DNA of 64,000 nucleotides from Massariosphaeria phaeospora. Its lineage: Eukaryota > Ascomycota > Dothideomycetes > Pleosporales. Below are positions 1 to 10,893 of the stretch, one piece after another. The position numbers were made by a program, and so were the translations under genes. The stretch is taken from the NCBI GenBank assembly GCA_011032825.1, contig JAADJZ010000020.1, positions 558,001 to 622,000 on the forward strand, read 5' to 3'. The notes under the pieces were generated by a model, which did not search any database, was not told the origin of the DNA, and was given only the letters and a program-made list of their open reading frames with translations. Each line of letters begins with the position of its first letter. Position 1 is the stretch's first letter.

Positions 1-299
1 GGATCGCGTTGAACAATGGCCATACGAGCTTCTGTAGGAACAGGCGGGGCATCGGTAGGAACAAGAGGAGCATCGGTGGGAGCATCATCTTCTGCGGCAT
101 CGGGAGCCGCAGCGTCTGTGGGAGGGGGCACATCGCCTGTGGGATCGAGGAATGAAATGGCCGAGGACGCCGTGAGTATGACGAAGCCTTCATCCGTTGG
201 AGTAGCCGCGTCCTGGGGCATAGCATGGCGTCGAATTAGAGCAGCGGAGACGCTCAATGGACCCAAGAGGGCGAGGGTGGAAACCGAAGCGACCTTCAT
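1..299 (-). CDS. small secreted protein, 5' part only (runs off the left edge)
   Basis: The start codon is the complement of 297-299 and the frame stays open to base 1, so only the first 99 codons are present. The N-terminus is a typical secretion signal (MKV followed by a Leu/Ala/Ser-rich stretch ending near SAAL) and then a dibasic site (IRR) that could be a Kex2-type cleavage point. The rest is acidic and rich in Pro, Thr and Ala, with short imperfect repeats of the form VPTDAP (residues about 75-92). A TATA-like box lies about 85 nt upstream (383-388), which supports this start. I do not recognise the family. It is probably a secreted or wall-associated protein with a repetitive linker, and because the 3' part is missing any folded domain cannot be judged. 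Confidence 0.6.
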   Translation of the reverse strand, partial: MKVASVSTLALLGPLSVSAALIRRHAMPQDAATPTDEGFVILTASSAISFLDPTGDVPPPTDAAAPDAAEDDAPTDAPLVPTDAPPVPTEARMAIVQRD

Positions 300-382
300 G
301 TTGGAGATTCGTTGTCCGAGTGTCGTGGAGATGATGGTATGGTGTGGTGAGTTGAGTGTGGAAACAGCGACACTATGCAGCT

Positions 383-388
383 ATATAT
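383..388 (-). promoter_or_regulatory. TATA-like box of the secreted-protein gene
   Basis: TATATA sits about 85 nt upstream of the minus-strand start codon at 299, a usual distance for a fungal core promoter with a short leader. Confidence 0.35.
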
Positions 389-2293
389 CTCGTCCATGTA
401 GAGCCTTTCGATCATCGGTAAGGTTTCTTGACAACACTCTAGCTCGAAACCACCCCGCATGTCGTGGTGCTCGGTGGAGATGTATGATGCGGTGTTCTGC
501 TAGGTCATATCGACCCGAAGGATGTCCATTTACGAAGCGAATGGAATCTGATTTCGATAGTGGACCCGGGGAAAGGACGGTTGAGTTATGAGCCAGGTTC
601 TGGTGGGCCCATCCGTTGGTCGGTACCAGCGATCTCCATCCTATTACAACCCTCCTCATATCCACTTCCCGCCGTCGGTTCCCCTTCCCGAAAACTCTAT
701 GCCATGGTAGTGAGCGTTTATGACAAGTTTCCAACGCACGGATGCATCATCGGTGGAGTCGTTGAAGAGGTGCCTAATTTAGACTTGTTGGGCAGTAGAA
801 GAGTTGTGGCTCATGACCAAGTCTTCCGTCGCCACATACGATCTAGACTATACCCACATGACTAGGCACTTCGAGGATGAGAAAAGATGGCTCGTCTTCT
901 AGCTCCTAGTTTAACGTATTATGCAAGCCGGCGCAATACTTTTTCCACGAAAAGAAATGAAGTAGTCCAAAGATGCACCCCTCACGCTCGGCGATCCTCT
1001 CTAGACTACCGGCTATCGTCTCTTTAGTTCAGCTTCAATAGCACCATATGTTGGAGTCTATCGAGTTGTTGCATAATCCCCGCGAGTTAACCTTAACGGT
1101 CAGATTAGCTCAGAGCCACCAAACCCCGCTCGTATCAGGGCAACATCTCCATCTAATGGTTGGAGGAGGACTCCGGATCTTGGCTTCATTGACGCGTTAT
1201 CTGGCCTTCGAGATTGACGAGCACGACTCCGATTTAGGAAAGCCCGATCTATGCTGTCTTTGTGAAACTGACGCATCTCCTACATGTCGATATGGATTCG
1301 CAAGAAAAAGTCATGGAGAAGGCCCGGGCCGCATATTCCTCGACCCGCAAGGTCCACCGAACTTTTGTCTTGAACGTCGGAATACAGACGTGCTGGAATG
1401 ACTTTGGCGGTGATGTAATAGGCACTTATTCCCTTCGAAGTTCGTACATAGGAGGAAGGGTATGAGGCTGCCATCTCCTAGCTATTGTTACATCCATCGA
1501 ATACTGTCCTGTGCCGTCGTCAAGCTACATCGACCAACTCGGCTTTGGTATGCGTAGTAGTTTGTGTAGTTGAAAGTGGCAAGCAGAGGTGGCACGTCGT
1601 GCATCAGCTAGAAGTTCTTCAGCATGTTGCTTTCGTTTTCTAGCATGTAGCAATGGTAAACACCATCACAATAGGCCTCAAGCAGCTTTATGCCGGGGGT
1701 TTCATTTGACTCAAGCCATGTCGCTTACTGATTGATTGTAGCGTCTCTGGTACTTTCTGAAATTTGTATGACTCTTATGTTCCACTGAGAAGTCACTCTG
1801 ATGGTTTCATTCTGGTTCGGGTGTCTGATTCCTGCAATGTTGAACATGCTTATAGATTAGAGAAAAGCTCAGCACCGGATAAGTCAAAGCTCTGTATGCT
1901 CCAAAAGCATGCTAATTTTCCGATGCTAGATAAGCTCGTCGAGGGGACGCATTTCTTGCTGATCTCTGCGGTATTGAACGATTCGACAAAGTGAACTCCA
2001 TCGCTGTGCAACTGAAGTCTTTCGGAGTTGCTTCTCGAGGGGGAAAAGGCATACACAGTTGTTGTGATGCGTATCCGATGTTCTTTCCTCCAGTGCGTGT
2101 TTTGATGTTGCCAGACACATCCGGAAGTTGGTTGTCGAAGGTTACGGGTTTGCGCTGACTAATTACTGACTGTGCGTTCTCGCTTATCCAGGCTTGGCAC
2201 AGGCACACTTGCACCGAAATCCTCATCACCGAACTTCTCGCCCCAAGCGCGCATACCCTCGACATCTATCTGTTCTTCACCCTGCCGTCAAAA
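389..2293. other. intergenic, divergent promoter region
   Basis: About 1.9 kb separates the minus-strand secreted-protein gene from the plus-strand eL42 gene. Several open frames of 60-117 codons occur on both strands, but none has domain-like composition or plausible splice partners. I see no gene or repeat here. The pyrimidine-rich stretch just before 2294 is presumably the eL42 leader. Confidence 0.5.
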
Positions 2294-2839
2294 TGGTCAA
2301 CGTTCCCAGTAGGTCTCCAATCCGTTTCTAAGCTGGCGAAAGCAGTGCTGATTTCGAGCAGAGACCCGCAAGACTTACTGCAAGTCCGAGAACAAGCACA
2401 CGCTTCACCGCGTCACACAATACAGTAGGTTGCGCCCGCACCTCCGGCTTAGAGTCTATCGTTAACAGCTGTGCTCTAGAGGCTGGCAAGGCTTCGCCAT
2501 TTGCCCAGGGAAAGCGCCGATATGACCGTACGTTTTGATCGACCCGTTCTACACCCCGCCTCGCGTGGCATCATCCTCGGACGTACTCTGATATCGCTCG
2601 TAGGCAAGCAATCCGGTTTCGGAGGTCAAACAAAGCCCGTGTTCCACAAGAAGGCAAAGACTACCAAGAAGATCGTTCTGAGAATGGAGTGCTCGGGGTG
2701 CAAGGCGAAGAAGCAGCTGCCGCTGAAGCGCTGCAAACATTTCGAGCTTGGGTGCGTGCGACTGAAACTAGATATTGGAATAGGCTGACTTGGATACAGT
2801 GGCGACAAGAAGACGAAGGGTGCTGCGCTGGTCTTCTGA
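2294..2839 (+). CDS. RPL42: 60S ribosomal protein eL42 (L36a/L44 family)
   Basis: Five exons: 2294-2309, 2362-2424, 2480-2527, 2604-2751 and 2800-2839. Every intron has GT..AG ends and the phases agree, giving 104 residues. The sequence matches eL42 nearly end to end: MVNVPKTRKTYC at the start, the GGQ loop at residues 49-51, [14 protein letters not shown], and the ending [16 protein letters not shown]. eL42 sits near the E site of the large subunit. Pro54 corresponds to yeast Pro56, the cycloheximide-sensitive form. The odd part is the N-terminal zinc finger. Cys12 and the later pair Cys72/Cys75 are present, but the usual C-x4-C segment is two residues shorter and the second cysteine is absent ([10 protein letters not shown]). 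Yeast eL42 has 106 residues. Either this is a divergent copy or the zinc site has changed. Confidence 0.93.
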
Positions 2840-3670
2840 TCCATTCTATGCATTTGGGGAGAGACACGGACATGGGGGCTTTACATTGACTGGCGTTCAG
2901 GTCAGGATGGTGGATGCGGCCATAGCGACTGCACACAATAGCCAATGAATGATCACAAGGGTTCAACGACTTGCAGTCCCAAGGTTCGGTGAAAGGACAT
3001 AGATCAGGAGCTTCTTGGGACCTTCGTGTAAAAGTACAGGCTCCACCGACCGGTCCCGGAAGAAATTCACCTCGTTTACAAAGTATCATCTCGTGTAATA
3101 GCCTCTGTTACTGACGCGGATCTAACCTCCAAACCCTTCCTGGCTGCCATGTGGGGATGCGGACCAACGAAGGACAATGAGACATGACGTGCTGGTAGAG
3201 CTACTGAGAATTACTGCGCCTCCCTGGACTATGCACGACTACGCATGCGAAATGACATTCAAATGTACTAACCTAGCCACGCGACTTTCTTGTAGCTTGC
3301 TGGCCCATGGACCCACCCGCCATCTACAGATTGTGCTATAGTAGTAGGCATTATAGCGAACGAGCACTATGCATATGCTCAGCTCAAAGAGATGCGCGTC
3401 ACAAAACCCTATTCAGTCATGTCAAGTATTGTCAAATTCAGGGCGTGTATGACTACGTGAAGTGTGAAAGACCTTTCCGGACATCAACGATGTGATCTGA
3501 AGCGTATACAGTAGAAAAACGTAGGATTTGGCCGTGAAAGAACATCCGAGGAGATCCGGCGATTAGCGCGCAAAGCTGAGGAAACGTAATTGAATAGGCA
3601 CCAAAGAGAAGACGTATAAATCGTGACAGCTATGAGATGGAAAACGTATGGTTGGAGATACCCGAAAACA
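2840..3670. other. intergenic
   Basis: About 830 bp between the end of eL42 and the 3' end of the first DUF6590 gene; the two genes are convergent. I see no gene, repeat or RNA signal. Confidence 0.5.
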
Positions 3671-5232
3671 TCAAGTTGGAGGAAGGGGAGTTTCTGCGTC
3701 GTATGTAGCACTGGCCGTAACGTCAATGTCCTGGCCTGTCGCTTGATCGTTCTCCGAGGTCCAGTACTGTCGAAGGGTGGGCACCCAGTCCGGAGGAACA
3801 TCGCCTAGTTCTTTGACCTTGACGTTGTACTGGATGGGATGGTGGATGCCGAAGTAGATGCGCGAGGCGATGTGGAATGCGGGTTCTCCGGCGACGTTCA
3901 CGATGGGGATGGGCGACTTTTCGAGGGTCGCTTCCCCGGGGAGCAAGGTCGGTTCACGGCCAACGGTGTATGCGATGGCGTGTTCTTTGGCACGGACGCC
4001 TGGCTTAAGCGTTCCTTGATTGTTGTAGGTGAAGATTGGGCTGGGTGCGGTTAGCGCGATGAGTGTGGAAGGGAATGGGGTTGTCGTTGTTACTGACCAG
4101 GCAAAGCAGAACTCCCGTTTAGCGCGGACAACTATGAAACGACGTATTTGGGTGTGTACAGATTGTCCGTATGATACCACAGAGATGCACGGGTTGTAAC
4201 CGGTGGCTGTGGTTCCGGCAGCCTCAGTGAACAAAACTGCGAACACCTGTGTGAAGATTAGTCGTGGAATAGTTCCGACTGGCTCAATCAACTTACTTTG
4301 CCTTCCTTGAAAAAGCTCCTGGGCCTGACGTAAAACTCTGCAATCTGGTTAGTGCCGTGCTTTTAGTAAAAGTAAGATACAAATGGCGGTACTTACTGGG
4401 GTCGAGCGTCTCGTAATGACTTGTGGGGGTGGGATTGGTGGATGAATATGTACCCCCAATCGTCAAGCCTTTGCCTTTGTTGGGGACTTGCTGTGCCATT
4501 GTGTAGGCTGGAGTGAACACTGCTGGAGAGAGAGCTTGCTGTTGCCATTGGCTTCCTTGATCCAAGGCGGCGTTTTGATATGGTGTATAAGGCGCATGAT
4601 TTGGGTGGAAGGTATTGGAAGGATGGTATTGGTTACCTGCCGCAGATGTATTATGAGCGTAATAGTTCAAGGCCGGACTAAGGTTGTGAGAGTGCTGCTG
4701 GGTTCTTGACGGATACTGATGAGTATCAGGCTGGGCACGAGAAGGGAACGCATTTGATTGAGATGGAGGTGCCGGAGGTGGTGCCACTGGTATTTGATGT
4801 CTAGTCCTCGTCACTTCCGCCGCCTCAGCATGCACGCCTGTGGCCTCGTCTCGGGATGGCCACACCGGATAACCTGGATGCGGCTCATTTCTGGATGCGT
4901 ACTGAAATTGGTTTTCATTGATGAACTGAGAGGATTGATGTGTCGTTGCTGTAGCGGAATACTCAAGGTTGGGTTGTGACAGATGGGAATCATGGCGACC
5001 GTGGGAAGATGGTTGTCTAGAAGTATTAGTAACGTCAAAACCACCTATACAGTTTGTGTATAGACACGCAGAGCATACTGCTGCGAGACTGGATCTTCGT
5101 ATCCATCGAATACCCATTGTCCTGGTCTTAGTGAGTTTCGTGACGCGTGGGACAAAGGTGGAGTGTCGTACCTTCGACCAACTTATTGCGGTAGAAGCGT
5201 TGGTGTTCGTGACTCCAGAGTCGATCAGACAT
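3671..5232 (-). CDS. DUF6590-domain protein, copy 1
   Basis: Six exons in transcription order: 5232-5172, 5121-5079, 5016-4397, 4337-4297, 4246-4098 and 4040-3671, giving 427 residues. All introns are GT..AG, 50-62 bp. The first two exons give a short Trp-containing head (SDRLWSHEHQRFY, then GQWVFDGYEDP). Exon 3 is a long low-complexity region rich in Gln, Ser, Pro, His and Tyr. Exons 4-6 (from about residue 242) carry the DUF6590 fold: FYVRPRSFFKEGKVFAVLF, then TQIRRFIVVRA, a CPIFTY motif, EHAIAY and IQYNVKVKELG. DUF6590 is a fungal family of unknown biochemical role. The gene faces away from the coiled-coil gene at 5749, with starts 517 bp apart. Its paralogue at 13454-14768 has the same six-exon structure. 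A TATA-like stretch on minus lies about 75 nt upstream. Confidence 0.85.
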
Positions 5233-5748
5233 GGTCACGAATCTGCCGCATGGTCTGATATCTGTCTGTGTCTCTCGAGTGTCTGCACCCGGCCGGGAGA
5301 CGGATATTTAACCATCTCGTGTGACCGACGGGCGGCGCGGCTCTGCTACTATGGAGCGAGCAATATTTGCGGAGTCGTCTGAAGCAATATCATGGCGCTG
5401 TCGACACACACACCATCAACATTTGGCGATGCAAAGTGCAGTGCAGAGGCAGGGTTTGGATAGGCTGAAGGACGACATGTGGTGTGCCGCGCGCCCGCTA
5501 GCGGCTAGGGTCTTTCCGTCACGAACCCGCCGCTTTTAGCGCCTTCGCTGTCCTGGCCCTTGCTGCAAGCCTGCAAGCCTGCAACCCCCCATGATCCATC
5601 CCATTGCTGCCACGCTCCGCCCGCTGCCTGTTACAGCCAAGGGCCGCTGTGACCTGGCCAGTGTGCTGTGCGTCAGCCTTCATTACCTATCTCTTCAGGC
5701 GCGTCACTCCTGCGGCTCTCCTCCACCAAACCTTTCATCTTTTCAATC
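5233..5748. promoter_or_regulatory. shared divergent promoter of module 1
   Basis: This 516-bp spacer separates the start codons of the DUF6590 gene (minus) and the coiled-coil gene (plus), so it must hold both promoters. A TATTTAA stretch at about 5307-5313 serves the minus gene. A short direct repeat, GCAAGCCT twice followed by GCAACC, lies at about 5563-5586. A pyrimidine-rich run precedes the plus start. Confidence 0.5.
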
Positions 5749-7508
5749 ATGAGCATATTTCTGTATCAGTGCCCCAAATGCCGCACGCGCAAACACAAAC
5801 ACACGTTTGGCCTGGCCTCGGTTACGTTCCCGGACCTCCCACCGTCGGTCTGTTGAGGCCGGTTTGGCCAGACGATGTAGGCTAACGAGTCCAAGTACCA
5901 TTATATCACAGCATTGAAACGACCGATCTTCCTTCAGCAAGCCGGAAGGAGTGCGTAGACGCACCAATATCCATCTCGGATCATGGGAAATCAAATCCTG
6001 ATCCACCTTCAAAGCATGGATCTCAAATTCCACCCTTGGACTATGATCGCACGGAGAGTAGTACAGTAGAGGCATCTGCCGAACCTCGGACTCTAAAAGA
6101 CAATCTCCGAGAGTCGGATATAGTCTCGCCATCATCCTACCCTCCTGGAAACACGGTCAGCCAAGAATCTGTCCGCTCCTACCGGGAGCATCCGTTCAGT
6201 ATCGACCGCGTTGAACAGCTCGAGCAAGAACAGGATGGACTGCGAGACGCCCGAGACGAGTTGCTGGGAGCCAGATATCGATTGCAATTGAAACGCAATG
6301 AATTCCGCAATGTTCGGCAACATGCAGGCGAAAAACAGGGTTCGGTGCTCAGCCTGCTGCGAAAGCAATATCATCTAAACGTCACGAAGGGTTCGGAAGA
6401 AATCCAGCGTGGGTTATCAGAGTTAGAGGCAGTTCAAGATACCCTTGGGAAGATAGAAGATGATTACGACAAGGCTGAAGAAGATTATAATCGCTTGGAA
6501 TGGCACTACACACAGAAGGAAACCGACTTTATTGATGGTTTGGTTAACGACAGTTCTCGAACACATGCATTACCCATATATCAGGAAAGAGTCGCAGAGG
6601 TCGAGAATATAGCTCGTTTCGCTCTTGGAACTCCTGAAAGTTTGCAATATCATGCCGACACTGTTGACTTGGATGCTGCCATAGCAACGCCTTACCTGAT
6701 TGAGAAGGACGATGGTGTTGAGAAGATCTCCATGTCTCCCGAAAAAGATCCCCCAACACCACAATCAACTTCTGCGTTTTCGAATCCGCCTCGCGCAACC
6801 ACCATGATCCATCTTAGTTCGACTGCCCAAGATACAGACGAATTCTTGCAGCTTCCCCGCCCATATAGTGAGAATGACCTTTCTCCCATCCAACTTGCAT
6901 GGGAAGAGACTCGGAAGCGTATCAACTCCTGGATTTTCGATTCTCTATCAATCTCGCCCTTCCAAAGAGCTCTCTTGAAGGGATATCTCGATCAAGTGGA
7001 TATGGATGATTCTTCTTGGTGGCATCTTGTTATGGAGCACTGGAGTTCAGATAATTCAACGAGTCGAGCACCCGAACTGAAGATTCGCCGTTCCTCGACA
7101 TCGCATGAGATTATGCCTTCGCCCACCAGAAGTTCAGCACTTCACAGTGTTAATGAGCAGAAGCTTGGCTATGGCCTGAACAGTATCACACCTCTACTCC
7201 CGGAAGACCATGTCTTGGATGCTCTCGATGCGCCCATGAACCCAGCTACCATCGAACCCAGCGATCTACTCGAATCTGCGCCGCGACGATTTCATATCGT
7301 TGACCATGCTAATGAAAGAGCCAAAACCACTTTGCATGAATCCGATTCGACATCGTTGAAGATCGTTGAAGAAGACGATGAATCATCTAATGGTCCATCT
7401 ACTCCACGAGAATCTCCTCAATCCGACGGCGTCCGCATTGATTCAATGGAACCATCTAATCGCGAGTCGACAGCAGAGATGGCCGAAGTCACTCAGATGG
7501 ACGGATAA
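5749..7508 (+). CDS. coiled-coil protein, partner of DUF6590 copy 1
   Basis: The main exon is open to a stop at 7506-7508. Its frame has no ATG near the 5' end, so an upstream exon is needed. I propose exon 1 at 5749-5843 and exon 2 at 5912-7508 (GTCGGT donor, CTAAC branch, ACAG acceptor), giving 563 residues. The donor is not a strong consensus, so exon 1 is uncertain. Exon 1 would encode a CPKCR motif. Residues about 133-238 form a charged coiled coil (for example LEQEQDGLRDARDELLG and DDYDKAEEDYNRLEWHYTQK). A second conserved block has the pattern W-EE--KRINSW-FDSLSISPF. The tail is Ser/Pro/Asp/Glu-rich and probably disordered. A plus-frame open stretch at 7509-7756 might be a further 3' exon, unproven. 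The paralogue is at 15368-17170. I know no named family for it. Confidence 0.7.
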
Positions 7509-9202
7509 AGTTCGATTCCAAGCTATGGATCCCCACTCGCCAGCGGCCTACTCGCCAATTTTGCCTGAGCTTGGACATCATCAAGAAACGCCAGCCAAGC
7601 TTTCCAAGGTTATCATCAAATCTTCACCAGGAAAAGAATGTTCTGAATCCGTCGACGACCCCTTTTCGCAGTGCCTTCAGAAACTCTACACCCGCATCAT
7701 ACGACGAAGGTGGAATTCTTGCGCGTAGTACTTGGGAGAATCTGTTGGATACCTAAGCGTCGCTTTCAGCTCCCCTTAGTCATCAGAATTTCACCGCTTC
7801 CAGTATCATTATACCGGCTTACTTTCTTGCATCCAATGGTCATCAACCGAATGACTGCAGCACTTCTAGGTATACAAGGTGGTCGTAACACCAGCCTCTC
7901 GAGACATTGGTACCACGACTGCCTTCTTTCGTCCTTCCGTGTGGAACTTGGATGCCTGTTTGCTACATGATAGGATAGGTCCATACCATTGGTCTCAGCT
8001 AAGTCAGCTGTCTCTTTTCGTTTGACATTGGCCCCCAAAGCAGCATGATAGATGATACATGTTTTGTTGGTAGGCCTTCAATATCTTTGGAGCCTAATTC
8101 GAACTGCGTACTTCATCCACACCATATCAAGAAACGACTGCTAGCCAGCATGCAGTCATTGGGACCGCTATTTCTGCCACAACGCGAAAGTGCGTCCATT
8201 AGCGTCCTCATCCGTTACCCTGCCGTATCCCTAGCATGCCACGGATTACAGTATTGGTACCTTCAAAGCCACAGCAAACATTCCAAATTGATTGGCCCAA
8301 CTTCAACCTGTCAGAACCCGCATCTTGCTTTGCATGCAGATGTACCCCACTACACTTGGCGCATCCGCATATCATGACTCATTAAATCTGCGCCGCGGAA
8401 CCTTTCCCCCTATACGCAACACGCCGCGAATCCACCACGCAAGAAATGGAAGTTCAGGGTATCTCCGTCGCTGGCGTAAGACGGGTGGCGGGCTCAAATC
8501 GGCCCGGATCTCGAGACGAGACGAAACTGGGGCTTTGCTTGTAGGGCGGCGTTGGACAGGCAGCAATATGGGCCATGGCGGGCAAGCTGAACTGGAAGGA
8601 AGATAGCAAAAGCTCAGACCGTTGCTTTTTGCCCAGACTATCGACTGCGCAATGCGGCTTGCCGTCCGGAGGCCGGAGGTGCTGACAGAATCTGTTTAGA
8701 CGAGGACGATTTTGGCTGTCGTTGCGAATATCGTCTGTTTGGCAGGGCAATGCAAAGGGAGAAGTCCTTGACTCTGATCCGTCTCCAATTTCTAACACAT
8801 GCTGTCGCGCGTATTGAAGCCTTGTACTTATGCCCACTTCGGAGATCGCCGCCCGGGCTGCGGAAACACGGACATCCGCAGATCATCCCAGCAAAACGGC
8901 TGCCACTTGCCATGCGCCCCGTCACCACATAGTGACCTAAGTTTCCGATCAAAATTTCCGATATCATATGTGCCAGCTGTTAGAAGAGTGCTTTCTAATA
9001 ATTGAAGGGGTGGAAAGGTCTTGATGACATGCAGTACGTTGAGGGAAGTAGTTGGACCTCTGTGTTCGACTTAAGGAGCAAACGGCACAGTTTTGGGGCG
9101 TTTTTCTCATGCCGTATATACAATCTGCAATGACGCAAGCCTAGGTGAAGATATTTCCCGTATAGTACAACTCAGTCAAAACTGTCGAACATTCAGAGGG
9201 TG
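7509..9202. other. intergenic
   Basis: About 1.7 kb between coiled-coil copy 1 and the 3' end of the P450 gene. The first 250 bp hold open frames that could be a 3' UTR or an unmodelled terminal exon of the coiled-coil gene. I see nothing supportable in the rest. Confidence 0.45.
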
Positions 9203-10893
9203 CTAAAGAGCTATTGGATCGCTTGCAGGACTATCCTCCGACACAATGTCCATGGCCTTATCTGATCCCGAAAACTTGATGTTCCATTTCTTAACCGCAT
9301 CTCTGGGACGCAGCTCTATCTCAATATCCTCGTCCGGAATGGGAAATCCTGCTTGAGCAGGTGAGTTGTCGCATATTGGTTCAATCCACTTTCCTTGGAC
9401 AGGTAAGATGTCAAATTGAAGCACTAATAGTGCTGCGAATACCATTATCTCAGTGCTCGCAAATTGACGACCTGGACAGAGGATGTGCCCGCCGCCGAAG
9501 GCGCGGAATGCAACGCGGTTTGGTCTTTTCTGGCCCGTACCTGGTTTGCGGGCGAAACGCATGTGATCGAATTCGCCAACGTCATCGCCCCAAGCCGCAA
9601 CGTCGCTATGCTGCACTGTAGCCGGAATCATAAGCATGCTGCCCTTCTTAAGGAGATACCGGCCATCCAAGTGCACGTCTTCGAGGAGAACACGGGGACC
9701 AGGGTTGACAGCACGGAAACGCATCGTCTCTTGGAAAGTGCTCATTAGAATCGGGCAGGAAGTGCGGATGGCGGCCAGATCAATCGAGTGAACCGCATCA
9801 CCTTCTTTGCCATGTTCCTCATACACAAGGGCTGAGACTTCGTTGCGTACGTCTGCTAGGACTCGGTCATTGGAGAAGATATGGTAGATGAGCCACAGCG
9901 CACAAGGCGCAGTGTTGCCGAGCACCGCGAACGTGTTTCCAAGCTCCCCGCGCGCGATATCTTCGAGATTGAGGCCGAATTGCCCGTGATGGTGCTCGTA
10001 GCGCATGCGTACAAGCCCCGACGCAGATTCGTGCCCGCCCTTGCGCATGTATTCCGTCATGGCAGCAGCAACAGTTTCGCGTGCACGCAGAAGCTTAGGG
10101 AAAAAGGTTGATGCCATCGGAAACATGGAAAAGGTTAGAAAGCCGGCTTCAAAAGTCCTGTGATTCCTGTTAGATATGACAACACTAGAAACACACGGGC
10201 AGACTCACTTCCATGCTTCCACAACGACGGGATCGCGGTACGGATTTTGAGGCCCCCAGACAGCTTCGGTAGTAGCTGCGACCATGGTTTGCCGTGACCA
10301 TTGCGATAGGCCAAGCCGTACGGTTCGCTGTGCCTTAAATGTTTTCATTTCGTCGGCAAAGACTTCGACGGACCGCCTATTCATCGCATCGAGGTGTTTT
10401 CCAGGGGCCATGGCGGGCACGATGAATCGTGGCCAACTAACGCTGAAGCCATGTTCACTTGTCAAGTCCTGGTGCATAATCTTGACGGCTTCTTTGCTCA
10501 TGCCAACAGCGTGGCCGGCATCAGCTGCAATGGCGGCAAAGCTAACAGTGCGCCATTGCTTCTGCAACAAGGGGATGAGTTCTGTCGAATTGACAATGTA
10601 CATCCGTTGAAAGGGCAGACGGAGCGTGTAGATGGGTAGCACATATTGGTTCCTATGTAAGAGTGAGTGTTTGAGGAATGAGTAACAGCTAAGTACGGCT
10701 TTCGTCAGACCAACCTCAATCGCACGTGGAATCGTGACTTTTCCCGAATCATGCCAATTAGAGGGCTCACGAAAGGAAGCGCTGTCGCAAGTGCTGGCGG
10801 CTCTCTTGCATCCTGAGTTACATGGAGAAGAAGGCGAAGGAATAGGTACGTCGAAGCAATGAGACCTACAGCCAGGGTCACGATAGGCAACAT
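9203..10893 (-). CDS. cytochrome P450 monooxygenase
   Basis: Three exons: 10893-10715, 10652-10209 and 10157-9203, giving 525 residues. Introns of 62 and 51 bp keep phase. The N-terminus has a hydrophobic membrane anchor (MLPIVTLAVGLIAST..), as in microsomal P450s. The core motifs are present: an I-helix region around LGNTAPCALWL (residues about 287-297), the K-helix ExxR as ETMR (351-354), and the haem-binding loop FGGGHILCPGR (428-438) with Cys435 as the thiolate ligand. The I-helix reads GNTAP rather than the common AGxDTT, which fits fungal P450s resembling the CYP7/CYP8 group, but I cannot assign a family or substrate. An earlier in-frame ATG at 10956 exists; I preferred 10893 because the anchor starts there. 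The gene lies between the two duplicated modules and has no cluster partner. Confidence 0.9.
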
